Shown here: positions 26,900-34,869 of the stretch, in pieces | Numbering within the stretch: position 1 is the stretch's first letter | Layout of the letters: each line of letters opens with the position of its first letter | Origin: Nodularia sp. LEGE 06071 | GTDB lineage: Bacteria > Cyanobacteriota > Cyanobacteriia > Cyanobacteriales > Nostocaceae | Assembly (NCBI RefSeq): GCF_015207755.1 | Contig: NZ_JADEWH010000012.1 | Coordinates: 1-64,000, forward strand | Reading direction: 5' to 3' | DNA length: 64,000 nt | Position numbers and translations under genes: made by a program | The notes under the pieces: model-generated | The model's input: the letters and a program-made list of their open reading frames with translations, nothing else | Databases searched by the model: none | What the model was told of the DNA's origin: nothing

Positions 26900-28868
26900 A
26901 ATTGACAATTTTTCTGCTTTGCCATTTTTGGATGGCTTCTTGAGCGTCTTCGTAAACTGCTGTCACCTCTGGGACTAAAGTAGCCGTTTCAATTGCGGCT
27001 GTGATATTGCCTTGGTCAGCTCGATTCTTCGCCAGTTCCAAAATTTTTTCACTCCATTCATTAATGGATTTTTCGGCGCTATCAAATCCTGGTTGACCCG
27101 GTGGTACTCTTCTAGCGACTTCAATGGCACGATTATAAGTTGATGCTTGTCCTGGGATAATTAAGGACTGAGCTGCATCTAAAACAGTTTGATTACCCAC
27201 ATATTGTTGAGCTTCTAACTGCCATTGGCTAATTGCTGCTTGTGCTTGCAGATAAAGGGGTTGGTCTGAGGAAACTAATTGAGCCGCCGCAATGGCATTT
27301 GTATATTCTTTTTGCTTGGCACGACCTTCTGCTAAATCTAGAATCATCCGACTCCAAATTTTAATATTGTCCTGAGCTTGTTCGTAGAGTGGTTGATCTG
27401 GTTGAATTTTACTAGCAGTGGCGATCGCCTTGCTCAGATCACTAGCTTGAGTTTCTCTCAGAGACATTTTCGCTAAATCTAAAACTGCTTGACTCCGCTT
27501 TTTCGACTCAGAATTAGAGGCGATTTGGGCGCTCGATTGGTTTTTAGCGGGAGGAGTTATTGGTGATGTCTCGGAAGGAGTGGAAGGAGTTAGCTCAGGG
27601 GTAGCAGTAATGGGTGATGGGCGTGATATTCCTTTACCTTGTAAAAGCATCGCCTGATTGCGGAGAATAACTACAGAAATTAAAGCTACTACCAACATAG
27701 TGCCACCACCCCAAAATAAAAATTGTTTCCACAATGAGGTATCTACTTGATTCTCACTCCGGCGAGAAGCATCAGGTTGAGGCGCATTGGGGATGAACCT
27801 TCCCCCTGTAGCCATTTGCTTGTTGAGTGGGTTTTGTTGGTTGAGGTACTGCTTTTTAGCCAAGCCAGAGAGTTGTTGTTCTTCTAACTGGCCAATGGCT
27901 GGGATGAAGTTGGAAAAATTCACCGACGGGGATTTACCACCCAGGGTAGTTTCTACACCTTGGGCTGCTGCCCAGATACTTGCGTTTTGCTTCTGGGTAA
28001 AATTATTGGGGGTTGTTGCGCCCAGAGAAGGCGCTGTCAGTGCCACCGCAAAGGTTTCATCTGGAAAAATAACGGCTCCGACTCCACTGGGTTCTGGTTC
28101 TATGGTGCTGGGAACTAATTCCTTGTAGCTTGGCACCTCTAACTGTGGCAATATTGCTTGTGGTTTCGCTGGAAATATCGTGACAGGGTTTTGTGTAGGT
28201 CGCCAATAGTGTTGACATAATTCTGGGGTGAGAACACTTAAATAGCTGTCTAGATCAGTCAAGTTACTGGCATTACCAGAACGCAAAGCTTCTAATAATG
28301 CGGCTGTGAAGAATCCGTGACCTAGTTCGCTACTTTCATGGGAGAATTCCTCGGATTGGCAAGAAAGAATTGCTGCTATTTGTAGTTTTTTGGCAATTTC
28401 TATGGTTTCTGGGCCAACGGGACTATCTGCTTGTGTGCCAAAAGCACGGTTGATATCAAGCAGTAGCAGTGTATTAATTTCAGCCAATTGGAGATTTTGC
28501 ATGAGCGATCGCACTTCTATGCCAGTTTCTTCGACCAATTGCGGATTTCCTTCCACTGGCATTAAGTAATCTTTGCCCTTGTAACTGACCCCATAACCGC
28601 TAAAGAATAACCAGAGATGGTCTTGTGGTTGCCAACAACCTGCTGTCAAATGCTCCAGCAATAGGAGAATATTTTGCTTGGTGGGATAGGTGGATCTATC
28701 CCCAATTGGTGGGGAAGAAGCAGTCATCAACAAACAGCGTTGCTGTGCCAAACCGCCTTCTTGAACCAAAAAATTATTTAGCACCTCAGCATCAGCTTGA
28801 GCGCAACGTAAGGGTTGAAATAACTGATATTGATTGATGCCAATTGTAATCGCCCAGTAATTTGCCAT
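26898..28868 (-). CDS. Caspase-like (orthocaspase) pseudoenzyme with membrane anchor
   Basis: A 656-residue protein. Residues 1-~235 form a caspase p20-like domain (ANYWAITIGINQYQ, then HLWLFFSGYGVSYKGKDYLMP). The catalytic His of FSGHG is replaced by Tyr92 and the catalytic Cys of the LLDxC motif by Asn140 (LLLLDINRAFG), the YN type known from cyanobacterial orthocaspases. A Pro/Thr-rich linker follows, then one transmembrane helix at ~384-404, then a Pro/Ser-rich stretch and three to four repeats of ~60 residues (AxxxxxxQPLYxQAQxxIxxWS) that resemble TPR-like helices. It is probably a non-proteolytic scaffold or sensor. It stands alone and is convergent with the preceding gene. Confidence 0.85.
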   Translation of the reverse strand: MANYWAITIGINQYQLFQPLRCAQADAEVLNNFLVQEGGLAQQRCLLMTASSPPIGDRSTYPTKQNILLLLEHLTAGCWQPQDHLWLFFSGYGVSYKGKDYLMPVEGNPQLVEETGIEVRSLMQNLQLAEINTLLLLDINRAFGTQADSPVGPETIEIAKKLQIAAILSCQSEEFSHESSELGHGFFTAALLEALRSGNASNLTDLDSYLSVLTPELCQHYWRPTQNPVTIFPAKPQAILPQLEVPSYKELVPSTIEPEPSGVGAVIFPDETFAVALTAPSLGATTPNNFTQKQNASIWAAAQGVETTLGGKSPSVNFSNFIPAIGQLEEQQLSGLAKKQYLNQQNPLNKQMATGGRFIPNAPQPDASRRSENQVDTSLWKQFLFWGGGTMLVVALISVVILRNQAMLLQGKGISRPSPITATPELTPSTPSETSPITPPAKNQSSAQIASNSESKKRSQAVLDLAKMSLRETQASDLSKAIATASKIQPDQPLYEQAQDNIKIWSRMILDLAEGRAKQKEYTNAIAAAQLVSSDQPLYLQAQAAISQWQLEAQQYVGNQTVLDAAQSLIIPGQASTYNRAIEVARRVPPGQPGFDSAEKSINEWSEKILELAKNRADQGNITAAIETATLVPEVTAVYEDAQEAIQKWQSRKIVN

Positions 28869-29067
28869 CCCGCTCTTTGTAGGTTGTTGTTTTCTTGCCT
28901 AAAATTGCGGTTGGCTTTGCTGAAAAAACAAAGCTAACCTATGTCTTATGGTCTTCGGAGAATATTATCGAGTTACTGAATTATAAGCAGTATTTATTAC
29001 AGTAAACTTAGATAATCATGCTTAGTAAAATTCCAATTACAAATCATCACTAAGGAGTTATGAGATT

Positions 29068-29571
29068 ATGACCAAGAGTATTGCTCATCAACGATCATTG
29101 ATCATTCCCTTTCCATTTATTGGCCAAATTGCCAAAAAGATCCGGATATTTCCGTTAATTGTTTTACTTGTTTCGCCGATTTCTGTATGGATATTAACAG
29201 AAGCGATCGCACCCCAAGTAGTTCGCGCTTATACCGCTAGAGTTAACCTGAAGATTGAGCGCATGGCAGATGAAAGCTATGAAAACATCCTCCGGAGAGC
29301 CGAAGCGGTTTCCAGGGCAGCTGCTCAACGGAGCTTTGACAAAGATATATTAGCTACAGATGTTTCAGTGATCGTCACCGTAGAAAGTTATGGTGCGATC
29401 GCACCCGTTTTAGCCTTAGAAGTTAGTCGCCAGCAATGGCGCACCCGCCCCGACTCCCAACGTTGGGCAACTTACTTCAAAACAGCGAGATCGCTCCTCT
29501 TGTTTGACACAAAACCAGCAATTCCCAACGCAAACCAACCAACCACGATGATTCCCCCAGCCGCCAAGTAG
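29068..29571 (+). CDS. Conserved cyanobacterial membrane-anchored protein
   Basis: A 167-residue protein with one hydrophobic segment at ~27-47 that could be an uncleaved signal anchor. The remainder (~50-160) has a mixed helix/strand part, RAEAVSRAAAQRSFDKDILA followed by VSVIVTVESYGAIAPVLALE, and a Pro-rich tail. I do not recognise a named domain. A ribosome-binding site AAGGAG lies 9-14 bases before the ATG, which supports expression. It precedes the rpmF gene on the same strand with ~220 bp of repeats between. Confidence 0.7.
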   Translation: MTKSIAHQRSLIIPFPFIGQIAKKIRIFPLIVLLVSPISVWILTEAIAPQVVRAYTARVNLKIERMADESYENILRRAEAVSRAAAQRSFDKDILATDVSVIVTVESYGAIAPVLALEVSRQQWRTRPDSQRWATYFKTARSLLLFDTKPAIPNANQPTTMIPPAAK

Positions 29572-29577
29572 GAAATA

Positions 29578-29715
29578 GGGAGTGGGGGGAAAGAGGCAGG
29601 GGTGCGGGGAGCAGGGAGCAGGGGGGAGTTTGAAATTACTTGACACTCCCGGTTGCTTAACAACCTTTCCTTTGATCTTCTCCCCTGCCCCCTGCACCTC
29701 TGCCTCTTCCCAATC
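29578..29715. repeat. Purine-rich inverted repeat pair (STRR-like)
   Basis: GGGAAAGAGGCAGGGGTGCG near 29588 and its near-complement around 29680-29711 (CCCCTGCACCTCTGCCTC) can pair; GGGAGCAG heptamer-like units lie between. It follows the stop codon of the 167-residue gene closely and may end its transcription. The same motif occurs at 56130-56175. Confidence 0.6.
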
Positions 29716-29789
29716 ACCAATCCCCATCTATAAAGTTGAATTGATGACTTAGAATAGGAAGGTTGTCAAGAATTGCGATATCCGCTACT

Positions 29790-29963
29790 ATGGCTGTCCC
29801 TAAGAAGAAAACATCCAAATCCAAACGAGATAAACGTCGAGCCACCTGGAGACATAAAGCTGTTGTTGAAGCTCAAAAGGCTCTTTCTCTCGGCAAGTCA
29901 ATTTTGACTGGACGTTCTACCTTTGTCTATCCCACCACTGAAGAAGAGGAAACCGAATCATAA
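29790..29963 (+). CDS. rpmF: 50S ribosomal protein L32
   Basis: A 57-residue basic ribosomal protein. [20 protein letters not shown] is the canonical start of L32, which fixes the ATG at 29790 rather than the longer frame from 29763. Later landmarks are LGKSILTG and a Glu-rich C-terminus. It lacks the zinc-binding cysteine pairs present in some L32 proteins. It is a single gene here, not linked to plsX/fab genes as in many other bacteria. Confidence 0.96.
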   Translation: MAVPKKKTSKSKRDKRRATWRHKAVVEAQKALSLGKSILTGRSTFVYPTTEEEETES

Positions 29964-30242
29964 TTCCCTTGTTAGAAAAAGCCCCCTGCCAGATTTAGCA
30001 ATACTGTATAAGCGCTTTTTTTTGGCTTTTCTGATTGCATTATCAATCATCGGTAGTCGGCAAAAGCTTAATCGGGTTGATAAAAAAAGGGTAATGAGTA
30101 ATTGGGGAAACCCGTTACCCATTACTCACCAATGATGATCAAGCAATTTGAGGTATAAAAAACTTATTTTCATGAGAGTACGGCATGAAAATTTTTTCAG
30201 AAACCAAATGAGCAACGCCTTGAAAAGTGCTAAATGAATCAA

Positions 30243-30297
30243 CAGCTTACACTGAGAGAGCATTTTTACATCCTGACCGACTTTTCAAACACCCTCT
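30243..30297 (-). repeat. IS end, left copy of a 55-bp inverted repeat
   Basis: The reverse complement begins AGAGGGTGTTTGAAAAGTCG and matches 34097-34151 at 51 of 55 positions, in opposite orientation. That right copy is the 5' end of an IS5-type element. No transposase remains on this left side, so it is a solo end or a deleted copy. The remaining gap 29964-30347 holds no gene. Confidence 0.75.
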
Positions 30298-30347
30298 TAG
30301 CTATAAGTTGCCAAAACTGCTCTTGATATTCTGGAGATGGGTTTTAA

Positions 30348-32258
30348 TTAAAATGTAAAAGTAGTTCGCAATAATCCAATCCAAATATTGTCATTGGCTG
30401 CATTATGTTCAGGATTAGTAATCAACAAAACTCCCGGAGTAAGAAAAACTCTATTACTCACTCGATAGCGATAAGATAGCTCAAAATGCATCGAAGTATC
30501 TCTATCTAAACGAGCAGAAATATCATTACTTGTAACCTTCGGGGGCATACCCAAGACAAAATTTAACTGGCTACCTAACTTACCCAAATCTGGCACTGCC
30601 GCAGTAATTGCCCAACTCCAAATGTCAGCATTAGCTCCAATTGAACCATCGAAACCATTAATGCTAGGTGAAGACTCGGCCTGAGCATTGAAATAGCTAA
30701 CCCAACCACCTAAAATCAACTTATTGCTCAATTTATAAGTAGACTGTAAACCATAAGCGTTGGCGGAAGTCGCCGTACTGCCTCCAAAAGGTAACTGAGC
30801 AAATCTACTACCCTTACTCCCAGTTACATTAGGTGTTAAAGCGTAGTAATGACCATAGGTAAAAGCGATCGCTAACTTATTCGATGGAGTATAAGTTACC
30901 TGACCTAAAGCAGTAGATTGACCACCAAACAGTCCTTCAAATGGATTGTTACCAGAAGTAGTTAAATAACTGACACCAGCAGCAATTTTATCGGTGAAGT
31001 TATAGTAAACTATAGCACCTGTACCAAAAGCAAACGAATAGATCGGACTTTGAGCGCCAAAATTGGAAATAGGAGCAACAGGATTAAGGGCAGGAAAAAT
31101 GCGAGTGGGAAAGTCTGCAACAGATGCGATCGCAATCTTACCGCGTGTACCCCCGATAGGGAACTCATAAAACAACGAACCTAGTGCAACATTGTTAGCA
31201 GTATTAACAGCACCAATCAGGCGAGTCATCTCTGTTCCAGTCACACTGTTACCAAAATTACTGACATTTCCAGCTAGAATATTAGTACGCAATCGGTCTT
31301 TACCTGTAAAACTGGTATCAAAATTGAGATTTACCCACGCTGATAAAGTAGGATTTTCATTCAAGTCTTCCCTGGGATTACTCCCAGAAGCAACAGCTTT
31401 CTTGTCCCCAAAAGCACTAATGAAATTAAAATCTACAAACCCCCGAAGAACTGTAGTAGTGCTAAACTGATGGTCGTCAACAAAGGCTACTCGCTGTTCT
31501 AAGTCATCTATTCTAGTGGTGAGGGTTTTCAGTTCTGTAGCAAAATCTGCTTGTAGCCTTTTTACAACTACTAAGTCTTCTTGATTAGGGTGTATATTGT
31601 TCAAGCTGTATATTATACGTCCCATCTTGATCAAGCAAGTATTAAAAGCAGCAGCAAATTCATAACGGTTTATAGCACGATTACCCTCAAAAGTAGCTTT
31701 CTCAGAACCAATAATGCAACGATATTTTTCTACCAAGCTTTGCAGTGCTTCATAAGCCCAATCCCCAGGAAGAACATCTCGTAAATCTTCAACCCTGGTA
31801 ACTTCCGTCATCGCATCTGGTGGTTGGCTATATAATTGGGGTGGCTGTAATTGGTTAGTAGGAATTTCTGGGATTTTAAGTTGATCATCAGAATTGATTG
31901 AGGGAAGCTGATTATCGGAAGATACTTGGTTTCCCAAAGTGCTGGAAAAGAAATTGAAATTACCCAGGGATTCTTCCCCAAAATCACTTGAGTTGAAAGT
32001 TGTTACAGATGATGGATTTCTAGATTGATTAGTCGTAACAACTTTGTCAGTTGATCTAACTATCACATCAGAATTAGCTGCCAATTCACTAAGTGAAGTA
32101 GCCTCATTATTCTCTAGCAAGTTTGCCGTTGCATTTATTTTAATTTCGGGTAATGGAGTATTCACAGGATTTGCTTGCGCCAATACCGGCTGTAATACTA
32201 ATAAGTTACAACCCAGTATTACTAAATTCAAAGGTAATAACGCCCCTGATTTGCTCAT
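30348..32258 (-). CDS. SLH-domain outer-membrane porin (cyanobacterial iron-uptake/OprB type)
   Basis: A ~636-residue outer-membrane protein. It has an N-terminal hydrophobic signal (GALLPLNLVILGCNLL), a low-complexity region to ~150, one SLH domain at ~165-225 (VLPGDWAYEALQSLVEKY and NRYEFAAAFNTC), a short coiled coil (ADFATELKTLTTRIDDLEQR) and a C-terminal beta-barrel ending in the aromatic LLRTTFTF, typical of outer-membrane proteins. Such porins anchor to peptidoglycan by the SLH domain and pass inorganic ions. It is the last gene of an operon with the PstS-like gene 20-50 bases upstream, so the cargo may be the ligand of that binding protein. The ATG at 32258 gives the more standard signal peptide. 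Confidence 0.88.
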   Translation of the reverse strand: MSKSGALLPLNLVILGCNLLVLQPVLAQANPVNTPLPEIKINATANLLENNEATSLSELAANSDVIVRSTDKVVTTNQSRNPSSVTTFNSSDFGEESLGNFNFFSSTLGNQVSSDNQLPSINSDDQLKIPEIPTNQLQPPQLYSQPPDAMTEVTRVEDLRDVLPGDWAYEALQSLVEKYRCIIGSEKATFEGNRAINRYEFAAAFNTCLIKMGRIIYSLNNIHPNQEDLVVVKRLQADFATELKTLTTRIDDLEQRVAFVDDHQFSTTTVLRGFVDFNFISAFGDKKAVASGSNPREDLNENPTLSAWVNLNFDTSFTGKDRLRTNILAGNVSNFGNSVTGTEMTRLIGAVNTANNVALGSLFYEFPIGGTRGKIAIASVADFPTRIFPALNPVAPISNFGAQSPIYSFAFGTGAIVYYNFTDKIAAGVSYLTTSGNNPFEGLFGGQSTALGQVTYTPSNKLAIAFTYGHYYALTPNVTGSKGSRFAQLPFGGSTATSANAYGLQSTYKLSNKLILGGWVSYFNAQAESSPSINGFDGSIGANADIWSWAITAAVPDLGKLGSQLNFVLGMPPKVTSNDISARLDRDTSMHFELSYRYRVSNRVFLTPGVLLITNPEHNAANDNIWIGLLRTTFTF

Positions 32259-32305
32259 AATTTCTGCTTTTTGTCTCACAGGCAATAAATAACCAGTCTT
32301 TTTAA

Positions 32306-33322
32306 TTAAGGACGAACCTTCAATTCATTATTGGCAGTTTCAATCACTTTATTAGCTACATCTTCTGGAATTTTCGTGTACCCTAGCTCTCGATTTAACT
32401 CTTGACCTTTAGTTAAAATCCATGTCAACAAGTTCTTATTGGTTTGGACAAGAGTTTCGTTGTTATACTTTTCAGAAAACAGCAGCCAACTCAAACTAAC
32501 CAATGGATAGCCATCTTCTGGGTCATCAATATCTTCAGTCGTGAAGTCATCGTTAAACTTTATATTTGCTAGGGCTTTTTCCGTCTCTGCCAAAGTTGGT
32601 TCCACGTAACGACCAGCCCGATTTTCAATCCTAGCTGTAGACAAATTGTTCTGACGAGCAAAGCTTGTTTGAATATAGCCAATCGCACCATCAATTCTAC
32701 GTACTTCTCCAGCCACTGAACTATCTTGAGGAACGGTAGCGAAAACCTGAAATCCCCAATTAGGTGTCCGACTAGCTTCTATCTTTCCACCCGTAATTTT
32801 TCGCAGGTACCTAGTGAGAGTCAAGGTAGTACCGCTACCGTCAGATTGAACTATAACTTGAATCTTTTTGTTAGGAAAACGGGAATCAACTTGGTTCCAA
32901 TTGGAAATTTGACCTGTAAATATTTTTGCCAGTTGTTCACGAGATAACTTGACATTGTAAGTCACATCTTCAAGATTATAAACAATGGCTATTGCCCCTC
33001 CCCCTGTTGGTACCATTAGCAACCCATCTTGCATTTGATTTTTCTCAATTGGGGTAGGAATTAAAGTAGTACCTCCAATATCCACAGTTTGATTCGTGAA
33101 CAAACGAACGCCACCACCACTGCCAACAGCAGTGTATTGGAATTTGATGCCTGTTTCCCGTTCGTATTCTGCGCTATAGCGCTGATAAAGAGGTTCCGAA
33201 AAAGCAGCCCCACCACCCTTAAGTAATTGGGCAGATGCAGCATTAGTAGTGTAAAAAATTGTTGTTGCAGTTAGTGTGGCCGCGACAATTTTCTGCCAAT
33301 TACTGATTATGAATGTCTTCAT
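32306..33322 (-). CDS. PstS-like periplasmic substrate-binding protein
   Basis: A 338-residue periplasmic binding protein with a signal peptide (cleavage likely after NAASA, residue 31). The fold markers of PstS are present: LLKGGGAAFSEPLYQRY, YTAVGSGGGVRLF, VDIGGTTLIP and QVIVQSDGSGTTLTLTRYL. Two classical phosphate ligands look changed: the Asp in the usual DFGASDAP motif is Thr here (GGTT), and the Arg before SDGSGT is Gln. Phosphate binding may be altered, or another oxyanion is bound. No pstCAB genes follow; instead a porin does. The neighbours are a secreted 187-residue protein and the porin, all on one strand. Confidence 0.85.
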   Translation of the reverse strand: MKTFIISNWQKIVAATLTATTIFYTTNAASAQLLKGGGAAFSEPLYQRYSAEYERETGIKFQYTAVGSGGGVRLFTNQTVDIGGTTLIPTPIEKNQMQDGLLMVPTGGGAIAIVYNLEDVTYNVKLSREQLAKIFTGQISNWNQVDSRFPNKKIQVIVQSDGSGTTLTLTRYLRKITGGKIEASRTPNWGFQVFATVPQDSSVAGEVRRIDGAIGYIQTSFARQNNLSTARIENRAGRYVEPTLAETEKALANIKFNDDFTTEDIDDPEDGYPLVSLSWLLFSEKYNNETLVQTNKNLLTWILTKGQELNRELGYTKIPEDVANKVIETANNELKVRP

Positions 33323-33363
33323 TACTCTGTGTCGCCGAATTGCATATTTTGACTGTTGATTTG

Positions 33364-33927
33364 CTAAATATTAATTTTTTTGCGGTAAATGACGATTTTA
33401 TTACCATCAGCAGCAATTTCTAACCAAAAATCTCGAATAACAAATTGATAGAAAAATTCGCCAAGACGGGTACTCCGCCAAGTGCTGATCAGTGGGTCAT
33501 TTGGAGCCCATTTTTGGAAAGCTTTTACAGCAATTTCAGGAACTCCACTAGACTCTATTTGTTCGTCAACTTGAATCAGAGTGCCACTGGGAGTAACTTG
33601 TACTTCAACTTCAAAGCCTTGTTGGTTTTGACCTCTGAGTATGTATATTAAGGAACCATCTGACTTCAATTCAATTCGGGCTTGGTTAAAAACAGCATTG
33701 GTCGCTGTCTTTGCTGAAGACATGGCTGGAAGTGCTACTTCTTCTAGGGGGATTTTGCGGACTATTCCCCCTAGATTTTGAGCTATTAATACACTTCTAC
33801 TGTTAGCAAGAGATTGAGCTTGAGCATCACCTAAATAAACAGACGAGGTGAGCATAGCTATTCCTGTAATTGTTAAAATTTTCTGCAAATTAGTTGTGGA
33901 GAAAAGTATCAGTTTTTTATTGTTCAT
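33364..33927 (-). CDS. Secreted protein of unknown function, first gene of porin operon
   Basis: A 187-residue protein with an N-terminal signal (TITGIAMLTSSVYLGDAQA, cleavage likely after the Ala-Gln-Ala). The mature part has a beta-rich pattern (RIELKSDGSLIYILRG, FEVEVQVTPSGTLIQVDEQI) and ends in WLEIAADGNKIVIYRKK. No domain that I can name. It is 41 bases upstream of the PstS-like gene on the same strand, so it is probably the first gene of a three-gene operon for an exported uptake system. The promoter region up to the IS end at 34097 is ~170 bp; I see no clear Pho box. Confidence 0.7.
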   Translation of the reverse strand: MNNKKLILFSTTNLQKILTITGIAMLTSSVYLGDAQAQSLANSRSVLIAQNLGGIVRKIPLEEVALPAMSSAKTATNAVFNQARIELKSDGSLIYILRGQNQQGFEVEVQVTPSGTLIQVDEQIESSGVPEIAVKAFQKWAPNDPLISTWRSTRLGEFFYQFVIRDFWLEIAADGNKIVIYRKKINI

Positions 33928-34096
33928 TTTTTTCTAAAAGTGTAAAATTGTCCCACTAACTACTTTTTCTTACCTGCTGACTTCAACGCCTCTTTATTAC
34001 CTTTCACTAGCAAAAACTTAGTTTTTGATTTATCCAGTACATCTGACGGGGGGCGAAATCAGCTACAAGACATACTCTATAAGCCTCATAGCACTT

Positions 34097-34151
34097 AGAG
34101 GGTGTTTGAAAAGTCGGTCAGGTTGTAAAAAAGCTTTCTCAATGTAAGCTG
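34097..34151 (+). repeat. IS5-type element end, right copy of the 55-bp inverted repeat
   Basis: Begins AGAGGGTGTTTGAAAAGTCG and continues to GTAAGCTG. It lies 34 bases before the transposase remnant, as expected for the upstream end of the element. The inverted partner is at 30243-30297; the two termini face the porin operon between them. Confidence 0.75.
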
Positions 34152-34184
34152 TGAATAGAAAGAATACAGCACTGAGAGAGTAAC

Positions 34185-34339
34185 ATTAGTAAAGCATACC
34201 ACAGTAATTTGACTGATGCCCAATATAAATTTATCAGTAAGATGATTCCAGAAGCAAAAAAGGTGGACGCAAGCGTGAAGTCTATATGTTGTCCGTCCTA
34301 AACGCGATTTGTTATGTCCTGCTAGAAGCTGGAGTTTAG
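34185..34339 (+). pseudogene. IS5-family transposase N-terminal remnant
   Basis: Reads SKAYHSNLTDAQYKFISKMI and PEAKK, then after a one-base frameshift at the A-run near 34255, KGGRKREVYMLSVLNAICYV and LLEAGV before a stop. This is the N-terminal helix-turn-helix region of IS5/IS4-type transposases. The start codon has become ATT (34185). The rest of the gene is absent. It is an inactive relic. Confidence 0.75.
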
Positions 34340-34441
34340 ACTAAATAGCTGAATTCAAAGGAAAAAAGAAGGGGTGTGATTGAACACAAGCCCCCTATTA
34401 GCAGAAACTGAGAGCAGAACTACCAACTCTCATCTGCCAAT

Positions 34442-34774
34442 ATGAAATGTGCCAAACTAAAAGAATTCCGTCAAGCAGCGTACAACCACTTAGGTAGAGC
34501 GCATGATGTAACTTTTGAACTAATGGATGCAATATTGCTGACTCGTAACGCCTACAGTTTGGCAGATTTATCGCTATCACCAGTATTTAGACGGAAGTGG
34601 CCAAGGATCTATGAAGCATTACAAGATAGCAGACCACAGCGACAAAAGTTGATGCAGTTATACATCAAACAGGTGCCAACGCAGGAACGTCTGTTGTTAG
34701 TAGGTGACCATACCGCCTGGTCGCGCCCAGACGCGGTAACCTTACTGAATGGATTAATGGTTTGGAGTTTCTGA
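34442..34774 (+). pseudogene. Truncated DDE transposase (second IS)
   Basis: A 110-residue N-terminal piece of a DDE transposase: REFRQAAYNHLGRAHD-like start (here KEFRQAAYNHLGRAHDVTFE), RKWPRIYEALQDSRPQRQKL and VGDHTAWSRPDAVTL, where DHTAW would hold the first catalytic Asp. The frame then runs into unrelated DNA and stops, so two of three catalytic residues are missing. It is not the same family as the IS5 remnant just upstream, so two IS events hit this spot. Confidence 0.7.
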
Positions 34775-34869
34775 CTGGGGAAGAACTGGGTTTTTGGGAG
34801 CGGAATGGCTACCACCGCCGTGGTGAACCTTGGCAGCAGGAGCGTTATAGCAGTGGTTTTGGGCTTTAG
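34738..34869 (+). pseudogene. 3' fragment of a molybdopterin oxidoreductase-like gene
   Basis: In the frame one base off the transposase, the sequence reads WINGLEFLTGEELGFWERNG then YHRRGEPWQQERYSSGFGL and stops. This resembles the C-terminal end of sulfite-oxidase-type molybdopterin proteins (KWV..LEFL...PGFWE..GYH..GDPW.EERY). Only ~40 codons remain. It joins the transposase fragment at ~34735, so the IS probably destroyed the original gene. The match is by eye and moderate. Confidence 0.45.

Noticed and set aside
33928-34096. Pho box upstream of the PstS-like operon
   Set aside because: I did not see the triple CTTAACCT-type direct repeats expected of a cyanobacterial Pho box.
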